From contig NZ_JAHXZN010000001.1 in NCBI RefSeq assembly GCF_019429485.1, positions 1,426,001 to 1,490,000 of the forward strand: a stretch of DNA of 64,000 bases, in the 5' to 3' direction. A program made the translations under genes and the position numbers. Within the stretch, counting starts at the first letter, position 1. Every line of letters starts with the position of its first letter. This DNA is from Sphingomonas citri (GTDB taxonomy: Bacteria; Pseudomonadota; Alphaproteobacteria; Sphingomonadales; Sphingomonadaceae). A model generated the notes under the pieces. It worked only from the letters and a program-made list of their open reading frames with translations. It had not been told where the DNA came from and did not search any database. Below are positions 8,501 to 17,023 of the stretch, one piece after another.

Positions 8501-8842
8501 ATGGCCATGTTCGGCATCGCACTTTTCTTTGGTCTGCTACTCTGCGGATTAGCGATCCGTGCGAATTCGCGCTTCCGCCGTGAGGATCGACTCCCGATGC
8601 AATGGTGGCTGACTGGAGACGTGACGTGGTCTGTTCCTCGGGTCCTGGCTCTCGCATTCATCCCGGCGTTGGCGATCGGCGTTCTGGCGATCAATGCTGC
8701 GCTAGCGATGAACCTGCAGCCCCGGCCGGGCCAGGAGGGTATGGTGCTGCCGGGGCTCATCGGCACCGGCCTTCTTTTCCTCATGGTTCAGCGCCTTCAC
8801 TTCTGGCTCATCGAGAAGACGCTGCGTCGTGGTGACAGCTAA
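8501..8842 (+). CDS. Small membrane protein, three helices
   Basis: A 113-residue protein with three hydrophobic segments (about 2-20, 46-70 and 82-100) joined by short charged loops (RANSRFRREDRLPMQWW). The MQWWLTG segment recalls small membrane proteins with DUF1648-like repeats, but I cannot assign it. ATG 8501 is preceded by GGAGGG at suitable spacing, supporting the start. It is flanked by repeat copies D and E and precedes the HWE kinase by about 300 bp, so it is probably a single-gene unit. Confidence 0.6.
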   Translation: MAMFGIALFFGLLLCGLAIRANSRFRREDRLPMQWWLTGDVTWSVPRVLALAFIPALAIGVLAINAALAMNLQPRPGQEGMVLPGLIGTGLLFLMVQRLHFWLIEKTLRRGDS

Positions 8843-8898
8843 CCCTTCTCACGGCGATCGCCACCGCTCCCGATCGGACCTACCTTGAGCGTCTGACA

Positions 8899-9015
8899 TT
8901 GGGCGCTTGCGGCCCTTCCCCCTCGTGCCGACGACCCAGAAGCGGCCATTCCCGACATCCTGCCCGCCTCCGAACTCCGGTCATTCGTTCATGTCGGCGA
9001 CCGAGGCGTTCGGCC
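8899..9015 (+). repeat. Dispersed intergenic repeat, copy E
   Basis: 5' arm GGGCGCTTGCGGCCC, core 8933-8992 exactly 60 bp, ending TCATTCGTTCAT; 3' arm truncated. The rest of the 317-bp gap to the kinase shows nothing else. Confidence 0.85.
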
Positions 9016-9158
9016 ACTCGGCGCACGTGAGCAAGACGCACGCGTGCGGCCGAAGCGTTTCGGCAGCCGCAAGGTGCTATGCGCTGGGCGAGACTTTCGC
9101 GTTGCCTAAAGCGTTTCGGAGGAGGTCGAGAAAAGCTGCGGCACATTGATTTTGATCA

Positions 9159-11087
9159 ATGGCCTTGGATCCTTGGAGGCATCAGTTGGTCGAAGAACAC
9201 AGGTCACCGCAGACAATTGGTTCACGTTCTTCGATCGACAACGAGCATTCGTGGAGCCGTCTCCATCTCCTGGCGGCGTGTAGCGCGCTCACCAGCGTGA
9301 TCATCGGCGCTATCGTGATTGTCGGCTGGACGCTCGACGCGATTACGTTGACCCAGTTCTTTATGGGTCGCAGCGCGATGCAGCCGGTCACCGCCGTATG
9401 CGCCGTTCTAACGGGTGCGAGCGTTCTGAGCGCTTCGAGGCGAGCGATCGGGATCGCCTCGGCGCTCGCGCTGTGCGTTACGATCATAGCTATTCAGACG
9501 TTGGTACAACACGCTTTCGCCGTCGACTTGGGTACCGACAAATTGTTGTTTCCGCGAGCGGTCGCGGCCCAACCGGCATTTTACTCGTTTCCAGGGAGGA
9601 TGGCGGAGCCGACCGCGGTATCGTTCCTGCTCATCGCGGTGGCGCAGTTGCTCGCTGCCCGCCACGGGCGCCGCTCGAGCCTGCTGCTCACCGCCTGCAC
9701 CACGATCGTGCTGATGCTGGTGACCATCGCACTGGCGAGCCATCTCTTCGTCGTCGCCCCGCTGACCGGGATCCTCGGCTTCACCCAGGTCGCGGTTCCT
9801 ACCGCCTTGGCGCTGGGAGCTAGCGCGATCGGTGTGCTGGCGCTTCGTCCAAGCGAAGGCTGGCTCGGCCTGCTGGTCGGTGAGAGTGTGGCGGCCACTG
9901 CCGCTCGGTGGCTGGTGCCCGGCGTCGTGATCGTGCCGACGGTCGTTGCCTGGCTTGCTGCGCGCGGCTCGGCCGCCGGCGTGTTCCCGAACGACTTCCG
10001 ACTGGCCTTCACGACGGCGCTGACCGTCATCCTGCTTGTCACGCTGGCGCTATGGGGTTCCAGGCAGCTGGACAAGCTGGTGAGCGTTCGCCGGGTCACC
10101 GAGACTTTGCGCGAGAGCGAGGCAACCCTGCGCGCGTTCTTCGAGACGGAAGGACTGCTCGCCTCCATCGTCGAGGTGCGTGGGGGCGACGCACGCTATT
10201 TAAGCGCGAACCGCGCACTCTCGCGGCTGTACGGCCGTGAGGACGTCAGCGGTCTTGCCGTGCGGGAGGTCCAGCCGCCCGATGACGCAAGTGCCTTTCT
10301 CCAACGCGTGAAGCAAGCGCAGGCGAGCGGCCTACCCACCAGCCTCGAGCGATCGATCGAGGCGAGCAACGGAGTGCGGTGGTTCATCGAGACGATCAGC
10401 CCCATCGCAGGCAGCCCGGTCGACGCGCCGCGCTTCACCACCGCGGCACTCGACATCACGGAGCGCAAACGCGCCGAAGCGCAGCAGCAGCTGTTACTGC
10501 TCGAGCTCAATCATCGTGTGAAGAACACGCTCGCGGTGGTGCAAAGCCTGGCTCTGCAAACGTTTCGTGGCGATCAGGCGACGCCCGCGGCGCGGCGCGC
10601 CTTCGACGCACGGCTTGCTGCCGTAGCTGCGGCGCATCACCAACTCGTGCGACAGGATTGGCGTGCTGCCTCCATCGGCGTGCTCGTCGGCGATGTGGTA
10701 GGCCCAGGGTGTGGCACGACCTTCGACCGGTTCGACATCGCCGGCCCCGACGTCATGCTCCCGCCGCGCACCTCGGTCTCGCTCGCGCTTGCGCTGCACG
10801 AGCTATGCACCAACGCGGTGAAATATGGCGCCCTATCAAACGACTCCGGCCGGGTCGCAGTGAGCTGGTCGATCGTCGGCGAGGCGCCCGGCCGGCTGCG
10901 ATTGATCTGGCAGGAGAGCGGCGGCCCGCCGGTCAGCGCACCGTCGGCGCGCGGCTTCGGCTCCCGTCTGATCGAGCGGGCACTCGCGGCCGAGCTCGAG
11001 GCGCCGGTCGAGCTGATCTTTCTGCCGGGCGGCGTACGCTGTGTGGTCGAGACAATTTTTGCAGAGGCGTCCGCCGACGCGGCTTGA
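9159..11087 (+). CDS. Membrane-anchored PAS/HWE sensor histidine kinase
   Basis: A 642-residue kinase. Residues about 35-310 hold seven to eight membrane helices forming a membrane sensor domain. A PAS domain follows (about 322-440, LRAFFETEGLLASIVEV to DITERKRAEA). The HWE transmitter comes last: the H-box ELNHRVKNTLAVVQSLAL with His452, an N-box HELCTNAVKYG with Asn552, and a WQE triplet in LIWQESGG that gives the HWE family its name. These kinases act in light, stress and general-stress-response phosphorelays. There is no response regulator next door, so it is an orphan; its partner must be encoded elsewhere. Confidence 0.9.
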   Translation: MALDPWRHQLVEEHRSPQTIGSRSSIDNEHSWSRLHLLAACSALTSVIIGAIVIVGWTLDAITLTQFFMGRSAMQPVTAVCAVLTGASVLSASRRAIGIASALALCVTIIAIQTLVQHAFAVDLGTDKLLFPRAVAAQPAFYSFPGRMAEPTAVSFLLIAVAQLLAARHGRRSSLLLTACTTIVLMLVTIALASHLFVVAPLTGILGFTQVAVPTALALGASAIGVLALRPSEGWLGLLVGESVAATAARWLVPGVVIVPTVVAWLAARGSAAGVFPNDFRLAFTTALTVILLVTLALWGSRQLDKLVSVRRVTETLRESEATLRAFFETEGLLASIVEVRGGDARYLSANRALSRLYGREDVSGLAVREVQPPDDASAFLQRVKQAQASGLPTSLERSIEASNGVRWFIETISPIAGSPVDAPRFTTAALDITERKRAEAQQQLLLLELNHRVKNTLAVVQSLALQTFRGDQATPAARRAFDARLAAVAAAHHQLVRQDWRAASIGVLVGDVVGPGCGTTFDRFDIAGPDVMLPPRTSVSLALALHELCTNAVKYGALSNDSGRVAVSWSIVGEAPGRLRLIWQESGGPPVSAPSARGFGSRLIERALAAELEAPVELIFLPGGVRCVVETIFAEASADAA

Positions 11088-11156
11088 GCGGGAGGTCTCA
11101 GCACGGACCATTTCGTCCGGGCAATTGCATTTCACTGCCTTCCGTCGCTGACATGA

Positions 11157-11250
11157 GACCCAAATCCGACGCTCCCGGCGCCCTCCCAACTCCCAATTTC
11201 GGCCGTCCGTTCACCTCGGTCTCGAATCTTTTCGACGGTCCGCAAGGCCC
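11157..11250 (+). repeat. Dispersed intergenic repeat, copy F
   Basis: GACCCA to GTTCAC spans 58 bp (11157-11214), one of three copies off the usual 60. The 3' part is diverged. Confidence 0.7.
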
Positions 11251-11533
11251 TCAAACGGGCACGGTGCGAGGAAAGCGGCCTGTCACCTTATCGGACGGAA
11301 ACGGCGAGTTGCGGACGCTTGCTCACTTGGCGATCACAAGGTTCGAGGGCCTTCGTCGAAAGGGCGAGCCGCCCTGCTCTTGAGTTTGCCGGGTACTGTT
11401 CAGACGCGGCTGTGACCTTAGACGCTTCGGTATCAAGGATGAAGCGTGGGCATGGATTGCAGAATGATATCAGAATCGCTACTTGAGGCGGCCACCGCAG
11501 CGTTCGGGTATCATGATGCCCAACTGATATTCG
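11251..11533. other. Gene-free interval
   Basis: Between repeat copy F and the lipoprotein stop. I see no convincing reading frame, RNA or strong hairpin here. GGAAAGCGG near 11272 resembles the 3' tip of the dispersed repeat. Confidence 0.4.
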
Positions 11534-12400
11534 CTACTTTGCCAGGCTTGCTTCCTTATTAGGTCCCATCCAAAGATCCTCATGAGAAAACGGCAGCCGA
11601 ATGCTTGCAGCCCACTTTTTGCCATCGATCTGGACAGCTCCTTTTTCCTTTCGAGTGGCAAGGAAAGAACGCACAGCCGGCAACTCCGAGGACGGCATAA
11701 ACAGACTGTAGGATTCGCCGCGTTTACGTGTTGTCGAACTCTCGAGAGAGGGCCACTGCTTGGGCCAAATAATCGACCGATCAGGAGCGTATTCGTAAGG
11801 CCAAATCATGATCTCAATTTCACGAGGGAGCCAAGGTCGGGCGCTCTGAACATAGAATTTGCGAACGCGATCAAGCGCCGCAAGTACCGGATCTGGGATC
11901 CTGCTCCTAACATTTCCGTCCTCTAAGGATCCATATATTGAAATTACAACCGGGCTTTTCCCAATGAATAGTAGTAGGTTGTTGATCGGTTGGTCCGTTG
12001 AATCTGCAGCTTCGTATTGGCCTGAAAGCTGAGCTAGCTCCGATCCGGCGAATTCTTCAGTGAATTTCTTAAGACCATTCGGATTAAACCTAGCGACACC
12101 GAAATCATTCGCTCTTCGAAACAGCACAGTTCCATCGCTGTAGAGCGCGAAAGTCGGTGAGTCGGATCCGACCACCATAAGCCACGGATCTTTCGATAGC
12201 AGCACGATTAGCGGAAATGGGGTCGGTGACCCGCGAGCAGCAGCAAGCGCGGCAGGTCGCGTGAAAAACGCTGTTTGCGTTTTATCCGGTTTGAGAGCGC
12301 TCGCTTTCGTAGAAGGCGCCGCTGCCTGGCATCCGGCCAATAACACCAGAAGCGAGCAGACGATGCACAACGAGGTGCGGATCAAGGCACGATCGATCAT
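11534..12400 (-). CDS. Putative lipoprotein of unknown function
   Basis: A 288-residue protein. From ATG 12400 it has a signal with lipobox (SLLVLLAGCQ), so it should be lipidated and exported. The mature part is mixed alpha/beta, with FALYSDGTVLFRR, a strand pattern seen in proteins that read a beta-sandwich substrate, and EIEIMIWPYEYAPD. The region is richer in A/T than its neighbours, a possible sign of acquisition. The frame extends to 12514, but only the 12400 start gives a signal peptide. Flanked downstream by a gap and upstream by a small membrane gene. I do not recognise the family. Confidence 0.65.
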   Translation of the reverse strand: MIDRALIRTSLCIVCSLLVLLAGCQAAAPSTKASALKPDKTQTAFFTRPAALAAARGSPTPFPLIVLLSKDPWLMVVGSDSPTFALYSDGTVLFRRANDFGVARFNPNGLKKFTEEFAGSELAQLSGQYEAADSTDQPINNLLLFIGKSPVVISIYGSLEDGNVRSRIPDPVLAALDRVRKFYVQSARPWLPREIEIMIWPYEYAPDRSIIWPKQWPSLESSTTRKRGESYSLFMPSSELPAVRSFLATRKEKGAVQIDGKKWAASIRLPFSHEDLWMGPNKEASLAK

Positions 12401-12520
12401 CCCGACAGGCTGACCGAACGGCCGCTCACGAGCAATAAGCTTGACGGCGCTGACTGGCGCTTTTTGGGCGTCGTGGACCGGGCCGCGCCGCGCGCATACC
12501 ATGGAACTGATCATTGCTCG

Positions 12521-12703
12521 TCACTGCACGGCGAAAATGCCGATGGCTCCCAGCAGAGCGATAGCGGCGCCCAATAGGGCGAGAACCCCTAGCGTGGCAT
12601 CATGCCGTCGGCCCGACCTACGGTCGGACACCATGTGCCGGCCGCAATAAATGATGTTTACCGTAAGCAGGACGGGGGAGGCAAGCAGCAGCACCGCCAG
12701 CAT
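12521..12703 (-). CDS. Small two-helix membrane protein
   Basis: Sixty residues with two hydrophobic helices (MLAVLLLASPVLLTVNIIYC and LGVLALLGAAIALLGAIGIF) separated by a basic loop (RHMVSDRRSGRRHD). The frame is open upstream into repeat copy G, which I ignore. The ribosome-binding site is weak. It lies 120 bp upstream of the lipoprotein on the same strand, so the two may be cotranscribed. No family recognised. Confidence 0.45.
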   Translation of the reverse strand: MLAVLLLASPVLLTVNIIYCGRHMVSDRRSGRRHDATLGVLALLGAAIALLGAIGIFAVQ

Positions 12704-12779
12704 ACTACATATCGCCTGTTGCCAATCTCGCGAACGTCCGCATCGGGGGTTCCTGCCAAACCCTTTGGATGTCCGCAGG

Positions 12780-12940
12780 TGGGCGCTTGCGACAGCCTGC
12801 CCCCTCGTGCCGAGGACCCAGTAGCGGTCACTCAGGAGCCCCTGCCCGCCTCCCAACTCCGGTCACTCGTTCATCTCGCGGGTGGAGCCTTCCGAGCGAT
12901 CCGCGTAGCTGTCCGGCCGGCTCGATTGGCAGGATTGCCG
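12780..12940 (+). repeat. Dispersed intergenic repeat, copy G
   Basis: Near-consensus full copy: 5' arm GGGCGCTTGCGAC, core 12815-12874 exactly 60 bp, 3' arm CGTAGCTGTCCGGCCGGCT and TTGGCAGGA. Read on the other strand it has a stop three codons after ATGAACGAG. Confidence 0.9.
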
Positions 12941-13322
12941 TCCGGCCGATATGAGAGCGGCGACGGCGTAAGCCGACAAACGCGCCCGTAGAGGGGTATG
13001 CTTGGAACAGCGAATTACTAGCGAAGCGAGAGTCTATGCGCAGCGCTGCCGGTATACATGGTTCGCGTATGAGAACATACGAGGAACATGTAAGGAAGTG
13101 GGTCTAGTTCCGACGAAAGGGTGAGAGAAAGTTGAGCGAGATCAAGCTTTTCTGATCCACATCAGTTGTCGCCGTCAGATGTGAGCGTAGATTGTATATG
13201 GAACGGACAAGTCGCGGCGCCAGTAATCGGGCCGACCTGGTCCTTCATGTGTGGCTTAAGGGCAAGCGGTAGCGCGTATTCGCTATGAGGCGCAGTTGCG
13301 CGCCTAACTTCAAGGAGGCCGT
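12941..13322. other. Gene-free interval upstream of DUF6894 gene
   Basis: No convincing gene. The last 120 bases are relatively AT-rich (for example TTGTATATGG near 13190) and probably hold the promoter and 5' leader of the gene at 13323. Confidence 0.35.
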
Positions 13323-13613
13323 ATGCCTCGCTTTTTCTTCCATGTGACTGACGGCGTCGACATTAGAGATGAGGAAGGAACGGAGCTTCCAAACCTCAAG
13401 GCTGCCCGACGAGTCGCCGTGCAGTACGCAGGCGCGCTGCTCAGGGAAGTCGACAGCGATGAGCTTGATCGTCACGATTGGGTAATGACTGTCACTGATG
13501 ATACCGGGCTAACGATGTTCACCCTGAACATCTTCCTCATGCTGGCTCCAAGCATCAGCGGCCTAGGAGATCAGGGAGGGGGCAGTGCTACGCATGCCTA
13601 TGAACGCCTATAA
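13323..13613 (+). CDS. DUF6894 family small protein
   Basis: A 96-residue protein beginning MPRFFFHVTDGVDIRDEEG, then TELPNLKAARRVAVQYAGAL, the hallmark of DUF6894; function unknown. AAGGAGG lies eight bases before the ATG, a strong ribosome-binding site. It is a diverged paralogue of the protein at 895, with a longer glycine-rich tail (GDQGGGSATHAYERL). Its 3' end overlaps the next frame, which encodes an Rmf/CrpP-like protein, so the two are probably translationally coupled. Confidence 0.75.
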   Translation: MPRFFFHVTDGVDIRDEEGTELPNLKAARRVAVQYAGALLREVDSDELDRHDWVMTVTDDTGLTMFTLNIFLMLAPSISGLGDQGGGSATHAYERL

Positions 13614-13797
13614 TGAGGGACGGCTCGTCGCATTGAGGCGGCAAGGATCGATAGAGGATTGCCCCTATCGTTCCGACCTCATGGCGCAGGAGCGGCAGGA
13701 GTGGCTGAGGGAATTTGCGGCCGGAACGTGCCTCGACGGCTTCCTGTCAGTGGCCCCGATGGTCCCTAGGGCGCCGGGGGGCGGCGAGAGGGCCTGA
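13594..13797 (+). CDS. Rmf/CrpP-like small protein
   Basis: A 67-residue protein. Residues about 3-45 (NAYNEGRLVALRR, then CPYRSD, then QEWLREFAAG) follow the pattern A-x-x-x-G ... CPY ... W-x-x-G/F-x-x-G seen in ribosome modulation factor and CrpP-type proteins. Rmf dimerises 70S ribosomes in stationary phase; CrpP-like members have been linked to fluoroquinolone resistance, but functions vary. Start could be GTG 13585, ATG 13594 or ATG 13600; an AGGGAGGGGG site lies at 13573-13582. It overlaps the DUF6894 gene. The proline-rich C-terminus is unusual for Rmf. Confidence 0.5.
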   Translation: MPMNAYNEGRLVALRRQGSIEDCPYRSDLMAQERQEWLREFAAGTCLDGFLSVAPMVPRAPGGGERA

Positions 13798-13944
13798 GCG
13801 CCGTCAGGTACACCCATAGGTAAACCCACGCCTCGATCGTGGCGCGGTTCGATCAGTCCCGCAGAAAACGTAAGCTCCTGATTGGCGTTGCTGAATGAAC
13901 GTCCACGATCGAGATCGCTCTGCGCCTCCTCGGATGCCCTTTTA

Positions 13945-14106
13945 TGGGCGCTTGCGCCCCCTGCCCTCTCGTACCGAGGACCCACTTTCGGTCACTCGAA
14001 GCCACCTGCCGTCCTCCCAGCTCCGGTCACTCGTTCATCTCGCGATTGGAGCGTTCCGAGCGATCGGCGTAGCTGTCCGGCCGGCTTGATTGGCAGGAGA
14101 GCGGAA
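13945..14106 (+). repeat. Dispersed intergenic repeat, copy H
   Basis: Full copy: GGGCGCTTGCGCCCC, core 13979-14038 exactly 60 bp, 3' arm TAGCTGTCCGGCCGGCTTG and GGCAGGAGAGCGGA. It fills most of the 378-bp gap between genes. Confidence 0.9.
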
Positions 14107-14174
14107 CTTCGCCGTTGAGCGCTTTGGGCTACTCTGCCGGAGGGTTCCTACGCCGCCACGTTTGCCACTCCGTG

Positions 14175-14705
14175 TCAGCTGTTCGCCTCTTTTTGCAGCA
14201 ACTCGTAGACGCGCCGCGCATCTGGCACGCGGATAAGCTGTGGCGTGGAATCGAAAGTAGGCTGCCAAATGCCGAAACTATTCTGACCGCTGAAAAGCCC
14301 GCCGGACACACCAAACCGTATTGATCCCGAGCCATCCGATCGCTCGTCGAGTTCGATCGTGGGTAGACGTTTTATGTCCAACGACTTTAGCTTCGAACCT
14401 CTTGCAATCAAGACGCGTCTGTTCGTTATGAAAATTGAGGTCGATCTACGGATTATCATTTCGGCGAGAAAACGACCGATGATAAAATAGAGACCGATAA
14501 GTAGAAATGGCAGGCCAAATATCTTGAATGATAGTTCCGCATCAGTTACCCACACGGAGGCATTCCAGAATAGCGCAAAGCCGCCCCATAGGAAGCTAAA
14601 AGGGACCAGGAAAACGTCGACCGAGCGGAAGAGTATGCCGGCGAACGGACGCCCCTCCCAGATTATCTGCTCTCCCGAAAGAAGCTGCGCCCTTGCTCCT
14701 GTCAC
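14175..14705 (-). CDS. PH-domain-like membrane protein
   Basis: A 176-residue protein with the layout of bacterial PH-domain (bPH) membrane proteins: an N-terminal GEQIIWEGRP box, two membrane helices (about 28-48 and 62-82), then a beta-rich domain opening FITNRRVLIARGSKLKSLD and a C-terminal segment ending in a helix with RRVYELL. These proteins sit in the inner membrane with the PH domain in the cytoplasm; roles are mostly unknown. Start is a GTG with GGGGGTGA in front. It appears to be monocistronic. Codon use is more AT-rich than the surroundings. Confidence 0.72.
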   Translation of the reverse strand: MTGARAQLLSGEQIIWEGRPFAGILFRSVDVFLVPFSFLWGGFALFWNASVWVTDAELSFKIFGLPFLLIGLYFIIGRFLAEMIIRRSTSIFITNRRVLIARGSKLKSLDIKRLPTIELDERSDGSGSIRFGVSGGLFSGQNSFGIWQPTFDSTPQLIRVPDARRVYELLQKEANS

Positions 14706-15049
14706 GGATCACCCCCTTTTCAGCCGCGGCTGTATTCCTCAGCAGCGTTCCAAAGCATCTAAGCCAGCTGCACAACGCCCGCAAATGGGTTCTTGCCTTC
14801 GCGGCGGGTACGGCGTGGGCGTCGATCCCACCATCCTTGGAAGTGCGAGAGGCTAGGCCGGAAGCACGGCCTTGGTTCTACGCCGCGGTGAAAGCGGCTG
14901 GTCGGGTTTCGGGGAGGCGGCCGGGGATAGCTGCCGCGGCGATCGACGTTCCTTTCTCGAGAACGGTCCGTTTAGGATCCTTCTGGTCTAGATGCCTTGG
15001 TAAGAACCGCGGATAATGGTACGTCAATTTGGTGAGGTGTGGCGTGGCT
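14706..15049. other. Gene-free interval
   Basis: This 344-bp stretch between divergent genes has open frames on both strands, but none has protein character or a ribosome-binding site. Promoters for both flanking genes presumably lie here; I see no repeat copy. Confidence 0.35.
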
Positions 15050-15337
15050 ATGATCCGAGCTGCTGTTCTGGTTTGCACAGCTGCCCTCTCTGATGCTTCG
15101 ATCGCCCAATCAGTCACCTCAATCTCGCCATTGCAGGGCGAAGCGTCCGGTCCCCCGGCACGTCCCTCGACCTATCCGCTTACTCAGGCTGACCTGCTTG
15201 TGCTTCGTCAGGCTCTGAGGCCAAAGGATGAGCGGACACCGAGGCAGCGCTGTTTGGACAAAGAGCGGCGCATGCTGGGTGGGCACGTTTCCGATCTCGC
15301 TGCAGCCGCTACTGACCTGAAGTGCAGTCAGCTGTGA
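15050..15337 (+). CDS. Small secreted protein of unknown function
   Basis: A 95-residue protein with a signal peptide (IRAAVLVCTAALSDASIAQS, cleavage after IAQ). The mature part has a proline-rich start, a helix with LTQADLLVLRQALR, and two cysteines (RQRCLDKERR and DLKCSQL) that could pair in the periplasm. I chose ATG 15050 for the signal; the upstream ATG at 15029 adds seven residues. No family recognised. Repeat copy I follows after about 75 bp. Confidence 0.5.
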   Translation: MIRAAVLVCTAALSDASIAQSVTSISPLQGEASGPPARPSTYPLTQADLLVLRQALRPKDERTPRQRCLDKERRMLGGHVSDLAAAATDLKCSQL

Positions 15338-15411
15338 CACGCCGCTGAAAGGGCGTTTGTGAACGAACGACCGCCTTAAGGCGGCTGGATTGCGTAGCCG
15401 GTGGGAAGGTT

Positions 15412-15575
15412 TGATGCGCTTCCGGCCCCTTCCCTCTCGTGGCAAGGACCCAAAACCGGTCACTCAGGCGCTCCTGCCCGCTTCCCAACTCCGGTCGCTC
15501 GTTCACCTCGCCGCTCGAGCCTTTCGGGCGTTTCGCGCAGCTGTCCGGCTAGTCTGATTTGGCAGGAAAGCGGAC
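15412..15575 (+). repeat. Dispersed intergenic repeat, copy I
   Basis: Full copy close to consensus: GGCCCCTTCCCTCTCGTG, core 15447-15506 exactly 60 bp, 3' arm GCGCAGCTGTCCGGCTAG and GGCAGGAAAGCGGAC. Confidence 0.9.
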
Positions 15576-15610
15576 ATCGAGCTTGCGGCGAACGCGCAGC
15601 CGCTGATGCA

Positions 15611-15934
15611 TTATTCGGTCGAAAGTGGGCGGACGCTCACGGCTGAAAAGCCAGCTTGCGCCGCCGCCACCTTAGCTCTGTCTACACACTTCCTTGGTGT
15701 CCCCTCACGGACTGAAATGATGACCTCCCGTCCGCCCCACTTCCAGCTTTGTCTTAGATACCTACGAAGGCCCGTTGCCGCTTCATAGTAGCTGTCGGGG
15801 CTCTGCCAGTAGGCGCATTTTCCGTCCAACGCGCCGACCACCACGCGAACATCTGGTGGAAGGACCGCGCTTGCAGCCGCGATCAAGCCAATAAGGATCA
15901 TCGCAAGAGCATGCCTCAGACGGTTCACGCCCAC
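15611..15934 (-). CDS. Small secreted protein of unknown function
   Basis: About 107 residues from GTG 15934 (GTG 15928 is an alternative). An N-terminal signal (LRHALAMILIGLIAAASA) precedes a mature region with VRVVVGALDGKCAYWQSPDSYYEA and an arginine-rich helix (GLRRYLRQSWKWGG). Two cysteines may form a disulfide. It begins ten bases after the stop of the gene at 15945-16235, so the two are one transcription unit. I cannot assign a family. Confidence 0.5.
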   Translation of the reverse strand: MGVNRLRHALAMILIGLIAAASAVLPPDVRVVVGALDGKCAYWQSPDSYYEAATGLRRYLRQSWKWGGREVIISVREGTPRKCVDRAKVAAAQAGFSAVSVRPLSTE

Positions 15935-15944
15935 AAGTTAGGCG

Positions 15945-16235
15945 TTAGCTGCCGTTCCATTTGAACCGCTCTACTTGGGCTTTGTCGCCTCCCATGTGGC
16001 GAACGAACGACTCCCGCAGATCGTCATAGTGGGCCTGCCACTTCGCCGGGTCGTCGCTCAGGTCGATGCCATCAGCGGCGAACAGCCACATGACGAACTG
16101 GTCTGCCGTCACCTCTCCGCTCGCTGGCAGATAGTCGGTGACGTGGCGCGGCTCACCTCCGACCACCGAACCGCACCAACCCTTCTCCACGCAGACCTCA
16201 TGCATCATGGCGTCGAAGGCTGCCTGTTCGTTCAT
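15945..16235 (-). CDS. Conserved-type hypothetical protein (96 aa)
   Basis: A 96-residue soluble protein with an opening MNEQAAFDAMMHEVCVEKGWCG, then HVTDYLPASGEVTADQFVMW and WQAHYDDLRESFVRHMG. I recall similar short proteins in Caulobacter and sphingomonads, all uncharacterised. It looks like a compact alpha/beta fold with acidic surface, no signal peptide and no membrane segment. First gene of a two-gene unit with the secreted protein at 15611-15934. Confidence 0.6.
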   Translation of the reverse strand: MNEQAAFDAMMHEVCVEKGWCGSVVGGEPRHVTDYLPASGEVTADQFVMWLFAADGIDLSDDPAKWQAHYDDLRESFVRHMGGDKAQVERFKWNGS

Positions 16236-16358
16236 GGTACGAGCATACCAGAGCCGATCGACGATGTCCGCTTGTGGGCGAAGCGGGACGTCAGCTCTCG
16301 GTGGCGCTTCGCTGAGGTATCTGTCAGTCTCGTCGTCAACGCCTATCGGAGACTCGAC

Positions 16359-16844
16359 ATGCGCCTCGTGCCTGCGTCCACCGTCGGCCTCGTCCTCGTA
16401 CTGTCGTCACCGTCTCTCGCCCAAACTCAGCCCTTGAAGGGGGCGGAAGCCGCGCTGGCCGCTCTCGACATGGAGCAGAAGGGAATGGTTGCCCGCGCCG
16501 ACGTCGGCGCGCTGGACGCTTTGTCCGCGCCCGGACTGACGATCAACGCCCCCACCGGTCGCGTCCTCACCCGTGCGCAGTTCCTTGCGATGATGCGCGA
16601 CGGCCGCATCGGCGCGGAGGATTTCGAGCGCACGATCGAGAGCGTCACCGTCGACGGCGACGTCGGCGTTGTGATGGGACGCGAGGTCTTCACGCCCACC
16701 CCGCAAAGCGAGCTCGGCCGCACCTACGGCGCGGTTCCGCTCGATCGCCGCTACACCAACGTGTACCGCCGGGAGGGCGGCAGATGGCGCTGGTTCGCGC
16801 GGCATGCGAACGTCGTGGCAAAGAGGGCAGCGGAAGCCCGCTAG
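16359..16844 (+). CDS. Secreted NTF2-like (DUF4440-type) protein
   Basis: A 161-residue protein with a signal peptide (MRLVPASTVGLVLVLSSPSLA, cleavage before QTQ). The mature part has the NTF2-like cone fold pattern: helix AALAALDMEQKGMVARADV, strand LTINAPTGRVLTRAQFLAMM, then DFERTIESVTVDGDVGVVMG and YTNVYRREGGRWRWFARHAN. Such SnoaL/DUF4440 proteins bind or transform small molecules; the substrate cannot be predicted. The frame is open upstream to 15975, overlapping the opposite gene, so I start at ATG 16359. Confidence 0.72.
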   Translation: MRLVPASTVGLVLVLSSPSLAQTQPLKGAEAALAALDMEQKGMVARADVGALDALSAPGLTINAPTGRVLTRAQFLAMMRDGRIGAEDFERTIESVTVDGDVGVVMGREVFTPTPQSELGRTYGAVPLDRRYTNVYRREGGRWRWFARHANVVAKRAAEAR

Positions 16845-16858
16845 TCGGCGTGGCGACC

Positions 16859-16955
16859 CTCCTGCCCTCTCGCGCCGAGGACCCACTTCCAGCCATTCAG
16901 GGCCTATCCGGCGCTTCCCGGAACCGGTCATACGTTCATGTGGCGATCACGAGAT
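16859..16955 (+). repeat. Dispersed intergenic repeat, copy J
   Basis: GCCCTCTCGCGCCGAG, then core 16880-16939 exactly 60 bp ending CATACGTTCAT; 3' arm lost. Lies between convergent genes. Confidence 0.8.
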
Positions 16956-17023
16956 CAACCTGGACTTGCTTCTCGATCGACGGGCGACACCGCCCGGCAT
17001 CGCTGCCGGACGGCTGAGCCTGG

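Noticed and set aside
14693-15117. Open frames on both strands in the 14.7-15.1 kb gap
   Set aside because: No ribosome-binding site, no signal peptide and skewed composition; they look like GC-rich chance frames.
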